Positions 36,368 through 45,335 are shown, numbered from the stretch's first letter. The stretch is DNA of 45,474 bases from Sphingomonas palustris (GCA_026225215.1 JAMFSI010000124.1:1-45474), one strand, 5' to 3'. Notes: generated by a model from the sequence alone, not told the origin. A program made the numbers and translations.

Positions 36368-37633
36368 TTACAAGGAAACGACGGGTGATGGCGTAACGAG
36401 AGGCGGCTTGCGGCCACCCGCAGCGGACAGCGCCAGCACCACGGAAGCCGCGAACGCAATCGCCATGCCCACGATCACGGGGGAATAACTACCGTAAATC
36501 CGCACCGCCACGCCTGGCCCGATCAAGCCGGCCGCCATGACCGGAATCATCACCGCCGGCATCAAGCCGATGGCCCGGCTGAAACTGGCGCGACCGAAGG
36601 CATCGGCATAGGCTTTACTGATCGCCGGGACCGCGCCGGCCCCGAACAGCCCGATCAATCCGATGATCGCCGCCAGCTCGGTATAGGAGGGGCGGGTGAG
36701 CATGGTCAGCCACAGCACCACGTCGGCTGCGGCCATCAGCGCCAGCGTGCGAGCACCGCCGATACGATCCGAGACGATCCCCAGCGCCACTGTGCCGATC
36801 ATCCCCACCAGCGACATGATCGAGGCCAGACCAGCCGCTGCCAGCGGTTGGATTCCCCAGCTTTCGGCCATCGAGACCAGATGCGTGCCAAGCAGGACGG
36901 AACTGGTATTCGGTACCGCCACTGCCAGCGTGAGGGCCCAGAAACGGGGCTGCGCCAGTATTTGCGCGATGGTGATCGTTGGCCCGTGAGGCGCGCTCTG
37001 GGACACGACATCGCTGCCCGCTTGCTGCAGTTCGGGCGGCCAGTCCTGCAGAAAGAACGAAGCCGGCAAGGTCGTCAGGATCGGCAGGGCCGCGAGCACC
37101 AGGAAGGTCGCTTGCAGGCCGATCTGCTGAATCAGCCACTCGGTGGCGATCGGCATGATCGCCACCATGATCGGCAAATGAACCAGCCCGATAGCCATCC
37201 CGCGATTACGGTGAAACCAGCGGGTGACGACGGTCGGCGCCAGCACCGAGCCCATGATGCCCATCACCGGCCCGAACAACAGGGCCTCGATCATGATGTA
37301 AATCGGGTAGCTATGCGTCAGGAATAACAGCAGCCACGCCGCGCCCATCATCAGCGAACCCGCCGCAAGGATGCCGCGCAAGGAATGGCGCACCGCCAGC
37401 GAGCCGATCTTCGGGGCAAAAATCGCGGAAGACACCATGACCGCCAGCATGCCCGCCGACACCATCTCGGTGGAAACGCCCAGATGCTGCTTCATATGCG
37501 GCAGCAGCACCCCTGGAGTGCCCATCACGCAACCGACGCCGATGTTAAAGGTCAGCGACGCAATCAGCGCCATGATCCGCGCCTTGGGATGATTGGGGAG
37601 GGTCGATTCCTCTGCGACGACTGCCATTACCAT
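36368..37633 (-). CDS. MFS transporter
   Basis: A 421-residue major facilitator superfamily permease. About 12 hydrophobic segments are visible, with the inter-helix 2-3 region APKIGSLAVRHSLRG, the mid-loop at about 200-225, and the second-half DRIGGAR motif (VSDRIGGARTLALM). The N-terminus has a short polar lead. It resembles the CynX/monocarboxylate type groups, but substrate cannot be inferred. No regulator is adjacent. Confidence 0.87.
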   Translation of the reverse strand: MVMAVVAEESTLPNHPKARIMALIASLTFNIGVGCVMGTPGVLLPHMKQHLGVSTEMVSAGMLAVMVSSAIFAPKIGSLAVRHSLRGILAAGSLMMGAAWLLLFLTHSYPIYIMIEALLFGPVMGIMGSVLAPTVVTRWFHRNRGMAIGLVHLPIMVAIMPIATEWLIQQIGLQATFLVLAALPILTTLPASFFLQDWPPELQQAGSDVVSQSAPHGPTITIAQILAQPRFWALTLAVAVPNTSSVLLGTHLVSMAESWGIQPLAAAGLASIMSLVGMIGTVALGIVSDRIGGARTLALMAAADVVLWLTMLTRPSYTELAAIIGLIGLFGAGAVPAISKAYADAFGRASFSRAIGLMPAVMIPVMAAGLIGPGVAVRIYGSYSPVIVGMAIAFAASVVLALSAAGGRKPPLVTPSPVVSL

Positions 37634-37758
37634 GCGCTGTACTCTCCCGGCGCCGCTTATTCGGCTGCCTTCAGGCTTAATCGCAGGATGCGACCGGTTT
37701 GGCTATGGTCAAATGTTGTCGGAGTGTCGCTCGGAACAGCAGATTCACAACTTCAGAA

Positions 37759-38088
37759 TCAGAGCGCGGTTACCGTGAAAGGTGTCCGGCGCGGGTGCAG
37801 CGAACTCAAATGCTCGACGATCGGCTCATACAGCGGCACGTCGAATTCCACGCCTACCTTGTCCTTGACAACCCAGCGCACGACGCTGGCGATGCCTTCC
37901 ATCCCTTCGGGCTGAATAAACAGCCGCGCGCCAACATCGAAGATCAGCCCCTTGCACGCTACGCAGCAGCCATGAGTGGAGATATCGGTCAGCTCGGCCG
38001 CGTCGCGCAGGCCGCTGGAAGTGCGGCAACGAGCTGTCAGAGCGACATCCCGCCGTTCCGCTCCACGATTGAGAGGTGCACGATCCAT
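37759..38088 (-). CDS. PilZ domain protein
   Basis: A 109-residue single PilZ domain, a likely c-di-GMP binder. It shows RGAERRDVALTARCR (the R-x3-R region) and DISTHGCCV (D/N-x-S-x2-G), then VRWVVKDKVGVEFD. The ATG before DRAPLNRG is chosen over one 15 codons upstream. The c-di-GMP contact residues look present, but binding is inferred. It is a stand-alone gene with no motility or GGDEF partner nearby. Confidence 0.82.
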   Translation of the reverse strand: MDRAPLNRGAERRDVALTARCRTSSGLRDAAELTDISTHGCCVACKGLIFDVGARLFIQPEGMEGIASVVRWVVKDKVGVEFDVPLYEPIVEHLSSLHPRRTPFTVTAL

Positions 38089-38306
38089 AGCTCGACTATA
38101 GCCCCATCCGGTTAATCGAACCTTGCGACCCAACAGTACCCGAGAGATTTATTTACGGCAGCAACCTCGCTTCGAGGTTATATTTATAACATATTTTAGG
38201 AACTTAAAGGACGAACTGAATAGAGTGCCTGGGCAGACTGCAAGGCCAATTACGGTTTCCGCGCCTTCCCGCCAGAGATAGATTGCTGCACCAACCGGTC
38301 CGCGCT
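38089..38306. other. AT-rich gap between PilZ and phosphatase-like genes
   Basis: Contains a 7-bp hairpin (38163-38179) and an AT-rich stretch to about 38215. It may carry the PilZ promoter. No gene is seen. Confidence 0.35.
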
Positions 38307-39338
38307 CTATTGCAGATATCGTTGGCGCAAAATCGCCAGTTCCACCGGACCGACGCCGAGTTCGGCCTTGAGATAGCCGTTAGTCGAACCCCATTTGCGA
38401 TCGACCTCGTCGAAAGCATAAGCCAGATAAGGCTGGCCGCTGGCAGTGAGCAATGGCGATGGCTTGCGCCCTGGACGATTCATCTGCGCGAAGATTTGCG
38501 CGGTCGGATCGCCCGGATGCTGCGCGGCATCGATCGGCGGCATTTCATAATCGGGACGGCGATATTGGGTCGAGAGCACATAATCGGCCAGGATCGTCGC
38601 GCGCGGTACGCCCAGCGCCGACAGGATCATCGCCGTGGCAAAGCCGGTACGATCCTGCCCGGCCGAGCAATTATACGCGATCGGCACATTGCCGCGCAGC
38701 ATGTCGGCAAAGATCATCCGCAGTTGCGGCTTCAGCAGCTCGGGAAAATTACGATAAAGCACCTCGACATTGAAGGAACCGCCCTTCGTAATCGCCTGGA
38801 AGGAATAGCCCACCGCGCTGTAAGGCACGCCGGTGATACGGCTCGGCGCATACACCCGCTCCTCCGACGAGCGCAGATCGACCATCTGCTGCAAACCTAA
38901 CCCCTTGATCTGTGCGAGGTCGCCAGCGGTGAGCAACGGCGTCGCCCCCGACCGATACAGCATGCCCCAGCGGACATGCTTGCCGCCCCAGCCGGCATAG
39001 CCGCCAAGATCGCGAAAATTCGACCCTTGCTCCAGCGGCAATACCCGTTCGGCAACGCTGACCTTGGTGCCGTCGCGGCGATCCTTGAGCAGAAACCAGC
39101 CCCGTGTGTGCTCGGGCGCGGCGAGAGCCAACCGTCCGCCCACAACGCCGCTGGCAACAAGTTTCGGTGAAACCGTAGCCGGACCGTCGATGCGATAGAC
39201 ATCCACCGGATTAGCATCCTGCCAGTGCAAGCTCCACTGCCCCTGCGAATCACGCGCCACCGAAGGGTCGCTGACCCGGGCAGCCAGCGGCGCCCCGATT
39301 AACAGGAAAGTCAGTGCCAGAGGCGCGGCGATTTTCAT
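38307..39338 (-). CDS. Secreted tyrosine/dual-specificity phosphatase-like protein with altered loop
   Basis: A 343-residue exported protein with a signal peptide at about 1-20 (ending PLAAR). Residues about 100-300 form a Y_phosphatase3-type domain: GSNFRDLGGYAGWGGKHVRWGMLYRSG, DLRSSEER, and the P-loop NCSAGQDRTGFAT with Cys224 and Arg230. The usual HCxAGKDR loop has His replaced by Asn223 and Lys by Gln228. The nucleophile and Arg remain, so it may be active with altered pKa or specificity, or degenerate. The preceding 20-100 region is a separate Ig-like or beta domain. It precedes a CPT-like kinase gene divergently? No: all are on the minus strand. Confidence 0.82.
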   Translation of the reverse strand: MKIAAPLALTFLLIGAPLAARVSDPSVARDSQGQWSLHWQDANPVDVYRIDGPATVSPKLVASGVVGGRLALAAPEHTRGWFLLKDRRDGTKVSVAERVLPLEQGSNFRDLGGYAGWGGKHVRWGMLYRSGATPLLTAGDLAQIKGLGLQQMVDLRSSEERVYAPSRITGVPYSAVGYSFQAITKGGSFNVEVLYRNFPELLKPQLRMIFADMLRGNVPIAYNCSAGQDRTGFATAMILSALGVPRATILADYVLSTQYRRPDYEMPPIDAAQHPGDPTAQIFAQMNRPGRKPSPLLTASGQPYLAYAFDEVDRKWGSTNGYLKAELGVGPVELAILRQRYLQ

Positions 39339-39398
39339 ATGGCGATCCCCATCCTTGTTTCCCCAAGACTAGCAGCCACTACCCCTGGCGAGCAAGCT

Positions 39399-40082
39399 TT
39401 AGGCTGGTTTGGGATATTGAGCCCGCAATTGATCGAAGGCCACGCCGGGCCCCTGCGCTAACCGCGCGGCGATCAAGTCGCAGACCTCTTCGGGGGAGTG
39501 GCGCACCGTATCCACTTCCAGATCGCAGACGGGGTTGGCATGGACCGCATCGTAGAACCACGGCCGCAACCGATCGAGTCGGTCGACAATCTTGCGCACC
39601 GCATCCTCGCCCAGGATATCGGTGGGCATTTTCTTGTCCATGGTCCGATTCGCCACCCGCTCCATCAGCACCTCGAACGGCGGCTTCAGCGTCACCAGCA
39701 GCACCGGCAGCCCGGCAAGCCGCCAGATACAATCCTGCAGCAGCGGCGGATCGACCATCAGCAGATGATCGAGGATGATATTGCAACCGTTGCGCGATGC
39801 CGCCCCGGCCCAATCGTGGAAGGTGGCCATGGCGCGAGCACCGTTGGGACCGAGATGCCAGCGCAAGGTGCCTTGCGGCTCCGCCTCGTTCAACGGCGCG
39901 GCATAAATTCCCTCGCGCGAATATGGCCCATGATGACCGAATTGGGCGGGCAATGTGCCACTCAGGAAATGATCGATCCCGTACAGCAGCCAGAAATCCG
40001 AGGAACGCTTGGCCCACAGCTCGCAAGTCGTCGATTTACCCGAACCGGAAGTGCCGCTGACGATAATGATCTGTCCAGCCAT
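39399..40082 (-). CDS. Chloramphenicol phosphotransferase-like P-loop kinase
   Basis: A 227-residue P-loop protein: VSGTSGSGKST (Walker A, residues 8-18), then YGIDHFL with Asp37, the position of the proposed catalytic base in Streptomyces CPT, and ILDHLL in the later lid/Walker-B region. Such family members phosphorylate small hydroxyl compounds, but most bacterial homologues are uncharacterised and need not act on chloramphenicol. It starts 3 bases downstream of the DUF7064-like gene's stop, so these two are likely co-transcribed. Zeta-toxin identity was considered and rejected. Confidence 0.78.
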   Translation of the reverse strand: MAGQIIIVSGTSGSGKSTTCELWAKRSSDFWLLYGIDHFLSGTLPAQFGHHGPYSREGIYAAPLNEAEPQGTLRWHLGPNGARAMATFHDWAGAASRNGCNIILDHLLMVDPPLLQDCIWRLAGLPVLLVTLKPPFEVLMERVANRTMDKKMPTDILGEDAVRKIVDRLDRLRPWFYDAVHANPVCDLEVDTVRHSPEEVCDLIAARLAQGPGVAFDQLRAQYPKPA

Positions 40083-40085
40083 CGT

Positions 40086-41021
40086 TCAGGCGCCGAGTGC
40101 GCGTTCGCCACGCGCAATCTGGCGGAATTTCACCATCGGGCTGAACTCCTGATTGTCGCCCCAATGCGCTATTCCATCCCAGTCCCATTCGATCAGCGAC
40201 CACACCACGGTATGATCGGTATAGCCGGTAAAGACCAAGCCATCCTCAATGGTGCCGGTGGCGCGCATATTGCGACCAAGCGTGTCGGTAGCTTCGAATT
40301 CGACTCGGCGCGGCCCATAGCGCCCATATTCCACCACGCGCCGCGTGCCCGACACCAGGCTCGCCATCACCCCGTCCTTGTCGATATAGCCGCCGATGAC
40401 CGTCTGCTCGGTCCCCTCGCCCATGGCGATGGCGTGAAACGAGCTGTTCGCGGCAATTCCCCAAAAATAGCCGCCACTGGCCAGTGAGGCATATTCGCGC
40501 GCTCCATAGGACGTATCGCGCATCGAAAAACCATCGATAGCAATGGTTTCGCCCCCGAGAATGATCTGGCCGCGCATCCGGCCCGGCTGCTCGATATGGA
40601 ACTTGGCGGTCTGCTGCTGGCCCGCATCGCCGGTTTTCAGCTCATGCATCCCGGCGATCGCCTGCCATTCCAGATCCAGCTTCAAATCGTCAGCATCGTA
40701 AGCAATGCTATAGCGGGTCAGCGGCTCGATCACCTTCACTCGCAGCGAATTGGCCGCTTGCATATCGAACTTCTGCGCGCCCTTCGGCAGCGCCTGGAGA
40801 TGGCTCCAGTTGTAATAACGACAATTCCACTGAAACTGCCCGCTGGGATCCCACAGCACCGGACCGCCGTTGAGCATGCCCATGTTGGGACGAAAATAAT
40901 ATTGCACGAAGCCATGCAGCTTGATCTCGGGCTTGGAGATCGAAAACCACACGCTTTCGTTCCAATAGGGATTGCCGTCAGGATTTTCGCAGAAACGGTC
41001 GGCCTGGGGTAGCTCGGTCAT
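40086..41021 (-). CDS. DUF7064-like lipocalin-type protein
   Basis: A 311-residue protein with no signal peptide. Beta-rich, with NPYWNESVWFSISKPE, GFVQYYFRPNMG, GFSMRDTSYGAREY and VWSLIEWDWDGIAHWGDNQEF. This layout matches the paired DUF7064/DUF7065-type proteins common in sphingomonads, related in fold to CrtC/AttH-like lipocalins. Assignment is from recall and uncertain. It heads the likely two-gene unit with the CPT-like kinase. Function unknown. Confidence 0.6.
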   Translation of the reverse strand: MTELPQADRFCENPDGNPYWNESVWFSISKPEIKLHGFVQYYFRPNMGMLNGGPVLWDPSGQFQWNCRYYNWSHLQALPKGAQKFDMQAANSLRVKVIEPLTRYSIAYDADDLKLDLEWQAIAGMHELKTGDAGQQQTAKFHIEQPGRMRGQIILGGETIAIDGFSMRDTSYGAREYASLASGGYFWGIAANSSFHAIAMGEGTEQTVIGGYIDKDGVMASLVSGTRRVVEYGRYGPRRVEFEATDTLGRNMRATGTIEDGLVFTGYTDHTVVWSLIEWDWDGIAHWGDNQEFSPMVKFRQIARGERALGA

Positions 41022-41146
41022 GGCGATCCTTCAGTCTGCTCGGTGTCGCCTGCCAGCACCACATCCCGCACTCAAGCGCAAACGCATCTCCAGCGCATGC
41101 CATAGGGGGCAATCGCGCCTTCGCGATCAGACATGGCGATACCTAT

Positions 41147-41253
41147 TCCCCCTCCCGCTTGCGGGAGGGGCTAGGGGTGGGCCTTTCTTTCTTGATCCGG
41201 CCCCAAAAGACAAAGTGCCCACCCCCCGACCCCTCCCGCAAGCGGGAGGGGAG
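41147..41253. repeat. REPIN-like element, ccctcccgcNNgcgggaggg family, copy 3
   Basis: Palindromes at 41147-41170 and 41230-41253 and an inner gtgcccacccc/gggtggg pairing match copies 1 and 2, although the central interior differs (no cgcaacgtcag). It lies 8 bases beyond the stop of the regulator gene. Confidence 0.88.
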
Positions 41254-41261
41254 TTTAGGCA

Positions 41262-42659
41262 TCAACTCTCGGCAAATCCAAACGGGGCTGCCCCACGCCG
41301 ATAGTCATCAGCCAGGATTTCCCGGCCGATCGGCGGATGCGCGCGGGCAGCGCATTCGGGGCGATGGCATAAGCGGCAGGCTACCCCGATCGGCGTCGCC
41401 TCCACCCGGCGCGGGTCGGCGCCGGCGGCATAAGCCAGCTTCGGCGCATGTTCGGCAGCGCAAACCAGCGCGACAGCGCGCACCATCGCCGGTCGATCAA
41501 GCCGCCCACCACCCGAATGGACCGCATGCGCAATCGAGAAAAACCGTTGGCCATCGGGCAATTCCAGCCACTGGGTGATCACCCGACGCTGGCCGGCGAA
41601 CACTGCATGGACGTTCCACAGGGGGCAACTGCCGCCGTGCCCGGCAAAGGGAAAGCCCGCGCCATCGAGCCGCTTGGAGACGTTGCCCGCACCATCGATC
41701 CGCAGAAAGAAGAACTGCACCTTCTCGGCGCCCGGCTTGTTCAACGTCGTCAGGCGATGCGCGGTCTGCTCGAAGCTGGTGCCGAATACCCGGCCGATCG
41801 CCTCGACGTCATAGGCGCGTTCCTCGACGGTGCGGGCGAAACGCTCGTAAGGCATGAGGATGGCGGCGGCGATATAATCCGCCAGCGTTCGCCGCAGCAT
41901 GTTCTGGGCGGTAGGCGATGACAGGCCGGCCTCGCGCACCGCCGCACTGATGTCGCCCCGGCATTCGCTATAGGCCACTTGCAGCGCCATCTGAAACGAT
42001 TGGGTCGAATGGCTGAGGGTGTCGTCGAGCAGCAATTGCTGGTTATGGCGATCGAACCGCCGGATCGCGCCCATCATCACTTGCGGCGGCAGCATCCGGG
42101 TGCGGATGCCATGTCGGTGAGCAAGATAGGCCCGGGTATCGCCAGCCTCGGCGATCGCGGCGGCCAGCGCCTCGGCCCTGACGTCAAGCCCGGGAAAGAA
42201 ATTGCGCCTCTCTGCGAGATAGCGCCGCACTTCGGTCACTGGATCGGGGCCACTCCCCTGCCCGTCAGCTCCGCGATCGGCCAGCGCCGCCTGTTCGCGC
42301 GTGAAAGCGCCATAAAGCCGCAATAGCGCCTCGCTGACCCCAGGAAACGACGCCGCCAAATCCGCTACTTCGAGCGCCGGCAGATCGATATCGTCGAATA
42401 TCGGATCGCGGAGCACTTCGGCGAGACGGCGGGCATGATCGGCGCTTTCATCGACCGCCAGATCGCTCATTTCCAGCTGGTAGCTGCGCACCAACCGCAG
42501 CAACAGTTCGGCGGTAACCGGCCGCTGATTGCGCTCGATCAGCGCGACGTAAGACGGAGAAATCTCGAGGTCGTCGGCCATTGCCTGCTGGGTCAGGCCG
42601 AGTTCGCGGCGCAGACGCTTGAGACGAGGGCCGAGATAAAGCGGTTTAGCGAGGCTCAT
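41262..42659 (-). CDS. ScfR/RamB-type XRE regulator, likely controlling aceA
   Basis: A 465-residue regulator. The XRE helix-turn-helix is at about 10-64 (RLKRLRRELGLTQQAMADDLEISPSYVALIERNQRPVT). The middle resembles an IrrE/M78-like domain without the HExxH motif (SFQMALQVA in its place), and the C-terminal DUF2083-like part ends with a cysteine-rich VACRLCHRPEC. The ATG before SLAKPLYLG is chosen. It is divergent from aceA, the arrangement of RamB/ScfR-type regulators of glyoxylate or propionate genes, which bind acyl-CoA or similar signals. Confidence 0.87.
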   Translation of the reverse strand: MSLAKPLYLGPRLKRLRRELGLTQQAMADDLEISPSYVALIERNQRPVTAELLLRLVRSYQLEMSDLAVDESADHARRLAEVLRDPIFDDIDLPALEVADLAASFPGVSEALLRLYGAFTREQAALADRGADGQGSGPDPVTEVRRYLAERRNFFPGLDVRAEALAAAIAEAGDTRAYLAHRHGIRTRMLPPQVMMGAIRRFDRHNQQLLLDDTLSHSTQSFQMALQVAYSECRGDISAAVREAGLSSPTAQNMLRRTLADYIAAAILMPYERFARTVEERAYDVEAIGRVFGTSFEQTAHRLTTLNKPGAEKVQFFFLRIDGAGNVSKRLDGAGFPFAGHGGSCPLWNVHAVFAGQRRVITQWLELPDGQRFFSIAHAVHSGGGRLDRPAMVRAVALVCAAEHAPKLAYAAGADPRRVEATPIGVACRLCHRPECAARAHPPIGREILADDYRRGAAPFGFAES

Positions 42660-42665
42660 ACCGCA

Positions 42666-42715
42666 TTGTGTCATACCTGTACAACTATACAATATATATT
42701 TGTAAAGTTTTACAA
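42666..42715. promoter_or_regulatory. Palindromic operator candidates between regulator and aceA
   Basis: ttgtaaa-gt-tttacaa (42700-42715) is a perfect 7-bp inverted repeat with a 2-base spacer. Further ttgt/acaa halves lie at 42666-42684, and tgta/taca at 42678-42691. The main site resembles the TTTGCAAA-type motif described for RamB. It overlaps the likely promoter region, 80 bases before the aceA ATG. Confidence 0.6.
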
Positions 42716-42795
42716 TCCCACTTCGCATCCCATTTTATCGGGCTGTGATCGGCGTAGTTTGACCGGGCAACATTTGCAGTTCCTGGAGTGATTCG

Positions 42796-44379
42796 ATGTC
42801 CTACATGCAATCCATCGCCGAAGCCGGCCAGACCATCGGCAACCATCCCGAGACCTGGAGCGCGATCGATGCCGAGGCCGTGACCCGGATGCGCCTCCAG
42901 AACCGTTTCCGCACAGGCCTCGATATCGCCCGCTACACCGCTGGCGTGATGCGCCGCGACATGGCCGCTTATGACGCCGATCCCGCGCAATACACCCAGT
43001 CCCTCGGCTGCTGGCACGGCTTCATCGGCCAGCAAAAACTCATCGCAATCAAGAAGCATTTCGGCACTACCAAGGGCCGCTACCTGTACCTCTCGGGGTG
43101 GATGATCGCCGCGCTGCGCAGCGAATTCGGTCCGCTGCCAGACCAGTCGATGCATGAAAAGACCAGCGTGCCTGCGCTGATCGCCGAACTGTACACCTTC
43201 CTCAAGCAGGCTGACGCCCGCGAACTCGGCATGATGTTCCGCGATCTCGACGCCGCACGCGATGCCGTCAAGGCCGCCAAGATCCAGCACGCCATCGACC
43301 ATTACGAAACCCATGTCGTGCCGATCATCGCTGACATCGACGCGGGATTCGGCAATGCGGAGGCAACCTATCTGCTCGCCAAGAAGATGATCGAGGCGGG
43401 CGCCTGCGCGCTGCAGATCGAAAATCAGGTCTCCGATGAGAAGCAATGCGGCCATCAAGACGGCAAGGTCACCGTGCCGCATGAGGACTTCCTCGCCAAG
43501 ATCCGCGCCTGCCGCTACGCCTTCATGGAAATGGGCGTCGATAACGGCGTGATCGTCGCGCGCACCGACTCCTTGGGCGCCGGGCTGACCAAACAAATCG
43601 CCTTCACCCGCGAACCGGGCGACCTCGGCGATCAGTATAACGCCTTCCTCGATTGCGAAGAAGTCACCGGCGCGGGCAACCCCGGCGACGTCCTCATCAA
43701 TCGCGATGGCAAGCTGCTGCGCCCCAAGCGCCTGCCCAGCAATCTGTTCCAGTTCCGCCCCGGCACTGGCGAAGACCGCTGCGTGCTCGATTGCATCACG
43801 TCCTTGCAGAACGGCGCCGACCTGCTGTGGATCGAAACCGAAAAGCCGCACATCGAGCAGATCGCCAGCATGGTCGACCGCATCCGCGAAGTCGTCCCCA
43901 ATGCCAAGCTGACGTATAATAACTCGCCAAGCTTCAACTGGACTCTAAACTTTCGCCAGCAAGTATTTGATACCTGGCAGAATGAAGGCCGCGATCTTTC
44001 GTCTTATGACCGCGCTCACCTGATGAGCGTGGACTACGACGTCACCGAGCTGGGTGCCGAAGCCGACGAACGCATCCGCACTTTCCAACGCGATGCCGCC
44101 GCCCGTGCCGGCATCTTCCACCATTTGATCACCCTGCCGACGTACCACACCGCCGCGCTGTCCACCGACAATCTCGCCCGCGAATATTTCGGCGAGGCCG
44201 GCATGCTCGGCTATGTCAAAAACGTCCAGCGCGAGGAAATCCGCCAGGGCATCGCCTGCGTGAAGCACCAGAACATGTCGGGCTCCGACATCGGTGACGA
44301 CCACAAGGAATATTTCGCCGGCGAGGCCGCGCTCAAGGCCGGCGGCGCGCATAACACTATGAATCAGTTTGCTGCCTAA
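42796..44379 (+). CDS. aceA: Isocitrate lyase (long form)
   Basis: Cleaves isocitrate to succinate and glyoxylate, the first step of the glyoxylate shunt. It has 527 residues, matching the long subfamily seen in Pseudomonas and related taxa rather than the 430-residue E. coli form. The catalytic loop is KQCGHQDGK with Cys218, and VVPIIADIDAGFGN gives metal ligands. A GGAG site lies about 9 bases before the ATG. The divergent ScfR/RamB-type gene shares its upstream region. No malate synthase gene is in the window. Confidence 0.97.
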   Translation: MSYMQSIAEAGQTIGNHPETWSAIDAEAVTRMRLQNRFRTGLDIARYTAGVMRRDMAAYDADPAQYTQSLGCWHGFIGQQKLIAIKKHFGTTKGRYLYLSGWMIAALRSEFGPLPDQSMHEKTSVPALIAELYTFLKQADARELGMMFRDLDAARDAVKAAKIQHAIDHYETHVVPIIADIDAGFGNAEATYLLAKKMIEAGACALQIENQVSDEKQCGHQDGKVTVPHEDFLAKIRACRYAFMEMGVDNGVIVARTDSLGAGLTKQIAFTREPGDLGDQYNAFLDCEEVTGAGNPGDVLINRDGKLLRPKRLPSNLFQFRPGTGEDRCVLDCITSLQNGADLLWIETEKPHIEQIASMVDRIREVVPNAKLTYNNSPSFNWTLNFRQQVFDTWQNEGRDLSSYDRAHLMSVDYDVTELGAEADERIRTFQRDAAARAGIFHHLITLPTYHTAALSTDNLAREYFGEAGMLGYVKNVQREEIRQGIACVKHQNMSGSDIGDDHKEYFAGEAALKAGGAHNTMNQFAA

Positions 44380-44508
44380 CCCGAAATACTTGAAAGGTAA
44401 TCAAAGATGGCACATGCTGGTCAGGGACGAAGTGGATACTTTCGCGGAGCGTCATACGCAATGACACATAGGATGTCAGCAATTTCAATTAGAACTGGAG
44501 AAAAATCG

Positions 44509-44667
44509 ATGACTGAACCAGCCAGGGCCCGCGCCGTCCTTTCGAACGAAGACTTCAAGCTTCTGAAGGAAGCGGTACTATTCTATCTCAAAGAGGTTCA
44601 GGACACGCCCGAATCTATAAAATTTTCACATCTCTATCATCGGCTGAATAGCGCTGTCGGCCGCTGA
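44509..44667 (+). CDS. Small hypothetical protein
   Basis: A 52-residue product (MTEPARARAVLSNEDFKLLKEAVLFYLKEVQ...). The ATG at 44509 has a GGAG site eight bases upstream; the frame is open to 44407, but without support. It looks mostly helical and charged, with no family recognised. It is AT-richer than its neighbours and is the last intact gene before insertion-sequence debris. Confidence 0.5.
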   Translation: MTEPARARAVLSNEDFKLLKEAVLFYLKEVQDTPESIKFSHLYHRLNSAVGR

Positions 44668-44730
44668 CGCCGCGCCTAGCTTCTTGAGGAGGTTGGACTT
44701 GTAACAGTTTTGTGCCGGTGACCTATCTCA

Positions 44731-45121
44731 TTATACCACCTTGGCTTCGAACGCGAGCGGGTTGATGCCGCCGAGAGATGAATGGCGACGACGGGTATTG
44801 TAGAACCCGTTGTTGTATTGGAAGATGCGTCTCGGCTTGACGCCGTGTTGGCCGGGTCTGCCACCAGATCAGTTACGCCTTCAGCGATTTGAAGAATGTC
44901 TCGACGGAGGCATTATCGTAGCAATTGCCCTTGCCACTCATCGACGGACGCAGGCCAAAGGCCTGCAGCTTCTGCTGATAGTCACAGGAGCAATATTGGC
45001 TGCCGCGATCAGAATGGAAAAGACAGCCCGCCGGTTTGGCGACGCGCATGCCCAGCGATCTGTTCCGGAGACTAAGCCCGCGCCAAGCCATCGATGATAT
45101 AGGGGGCATCGCAGAATCTGG
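44731..45121 (-). pseudogene. IS3-family transposase (OrfB) 3' remnant
   Basis: The reading starts mid-gene and shows the rve/DDE segment [39 protein letters not shown]. An in-frame TAA at about 44874 interrupts it where ELIW would be expected. After a frameshift the terminal FQYNNGFYNTRRRHSSLGGINPLAFEAKVV continues to a stop at 44731. The 5' part is missing, cut at the IS66 end near 45122. An IS end may lie near 44700 (tgtaacag...). Confidence 0.85.
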
Positions 45122-45335
45122 GTAACCGGTGTTCTCAGGCCACGGCGATCCATGGCATGAGCTCGCCGACGTTGTTGGCGGGATGACCGTTGGCGAGCGA
45201 CGTGAGTGTTCTGGTCATCCAGGTGTGCGGATTGATACCCGTGATCTTGCAGTTCTCGATGAGCGTGGCGATTACCGCCCAGTTGTCGCCGCCCTCGTCG
45301 AAGCCGGCGAACAGCGCATTTTTGCGATTATGCAT
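45122..45335 (-). pseudogene. IS66-family transposase (TnpC) C-terminal remnant
   Basis: Sixty-six codons read NRKNALFAGFDEGGDNWAVI, then ATLIENCKITGINPHTW and GELMPW, ending at 45135. This is the C-terminus of IS66 TnpC. Upstream of the Asn-Arg-Lys the frame is not IS66-like, so the element is truncated at about 45335. The gtaaccgg at 45122 fits the 5'-GTAA ends of IS66 elements and would mark its terminus. Confidence 0.8.

Noticed and set aside
38163..38179. Hairpin as an intrinsic terminator for the phosphatase-like gene
   Set aside because: It lies about 130 bases past the stop and has no T run on the minus strand.
39399..40082. Zeta-type toxin of a toxin-antitoxin pair
   Set aside because: The layout and Asp37 fit CPT-like kinases better, and no small antitoxin gene precedes it.
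44873..45109. An intact IS3 transposase
   Set aside because: The 5' part is missing and there is an in-frame stop and a frameshift before the C-terminus.
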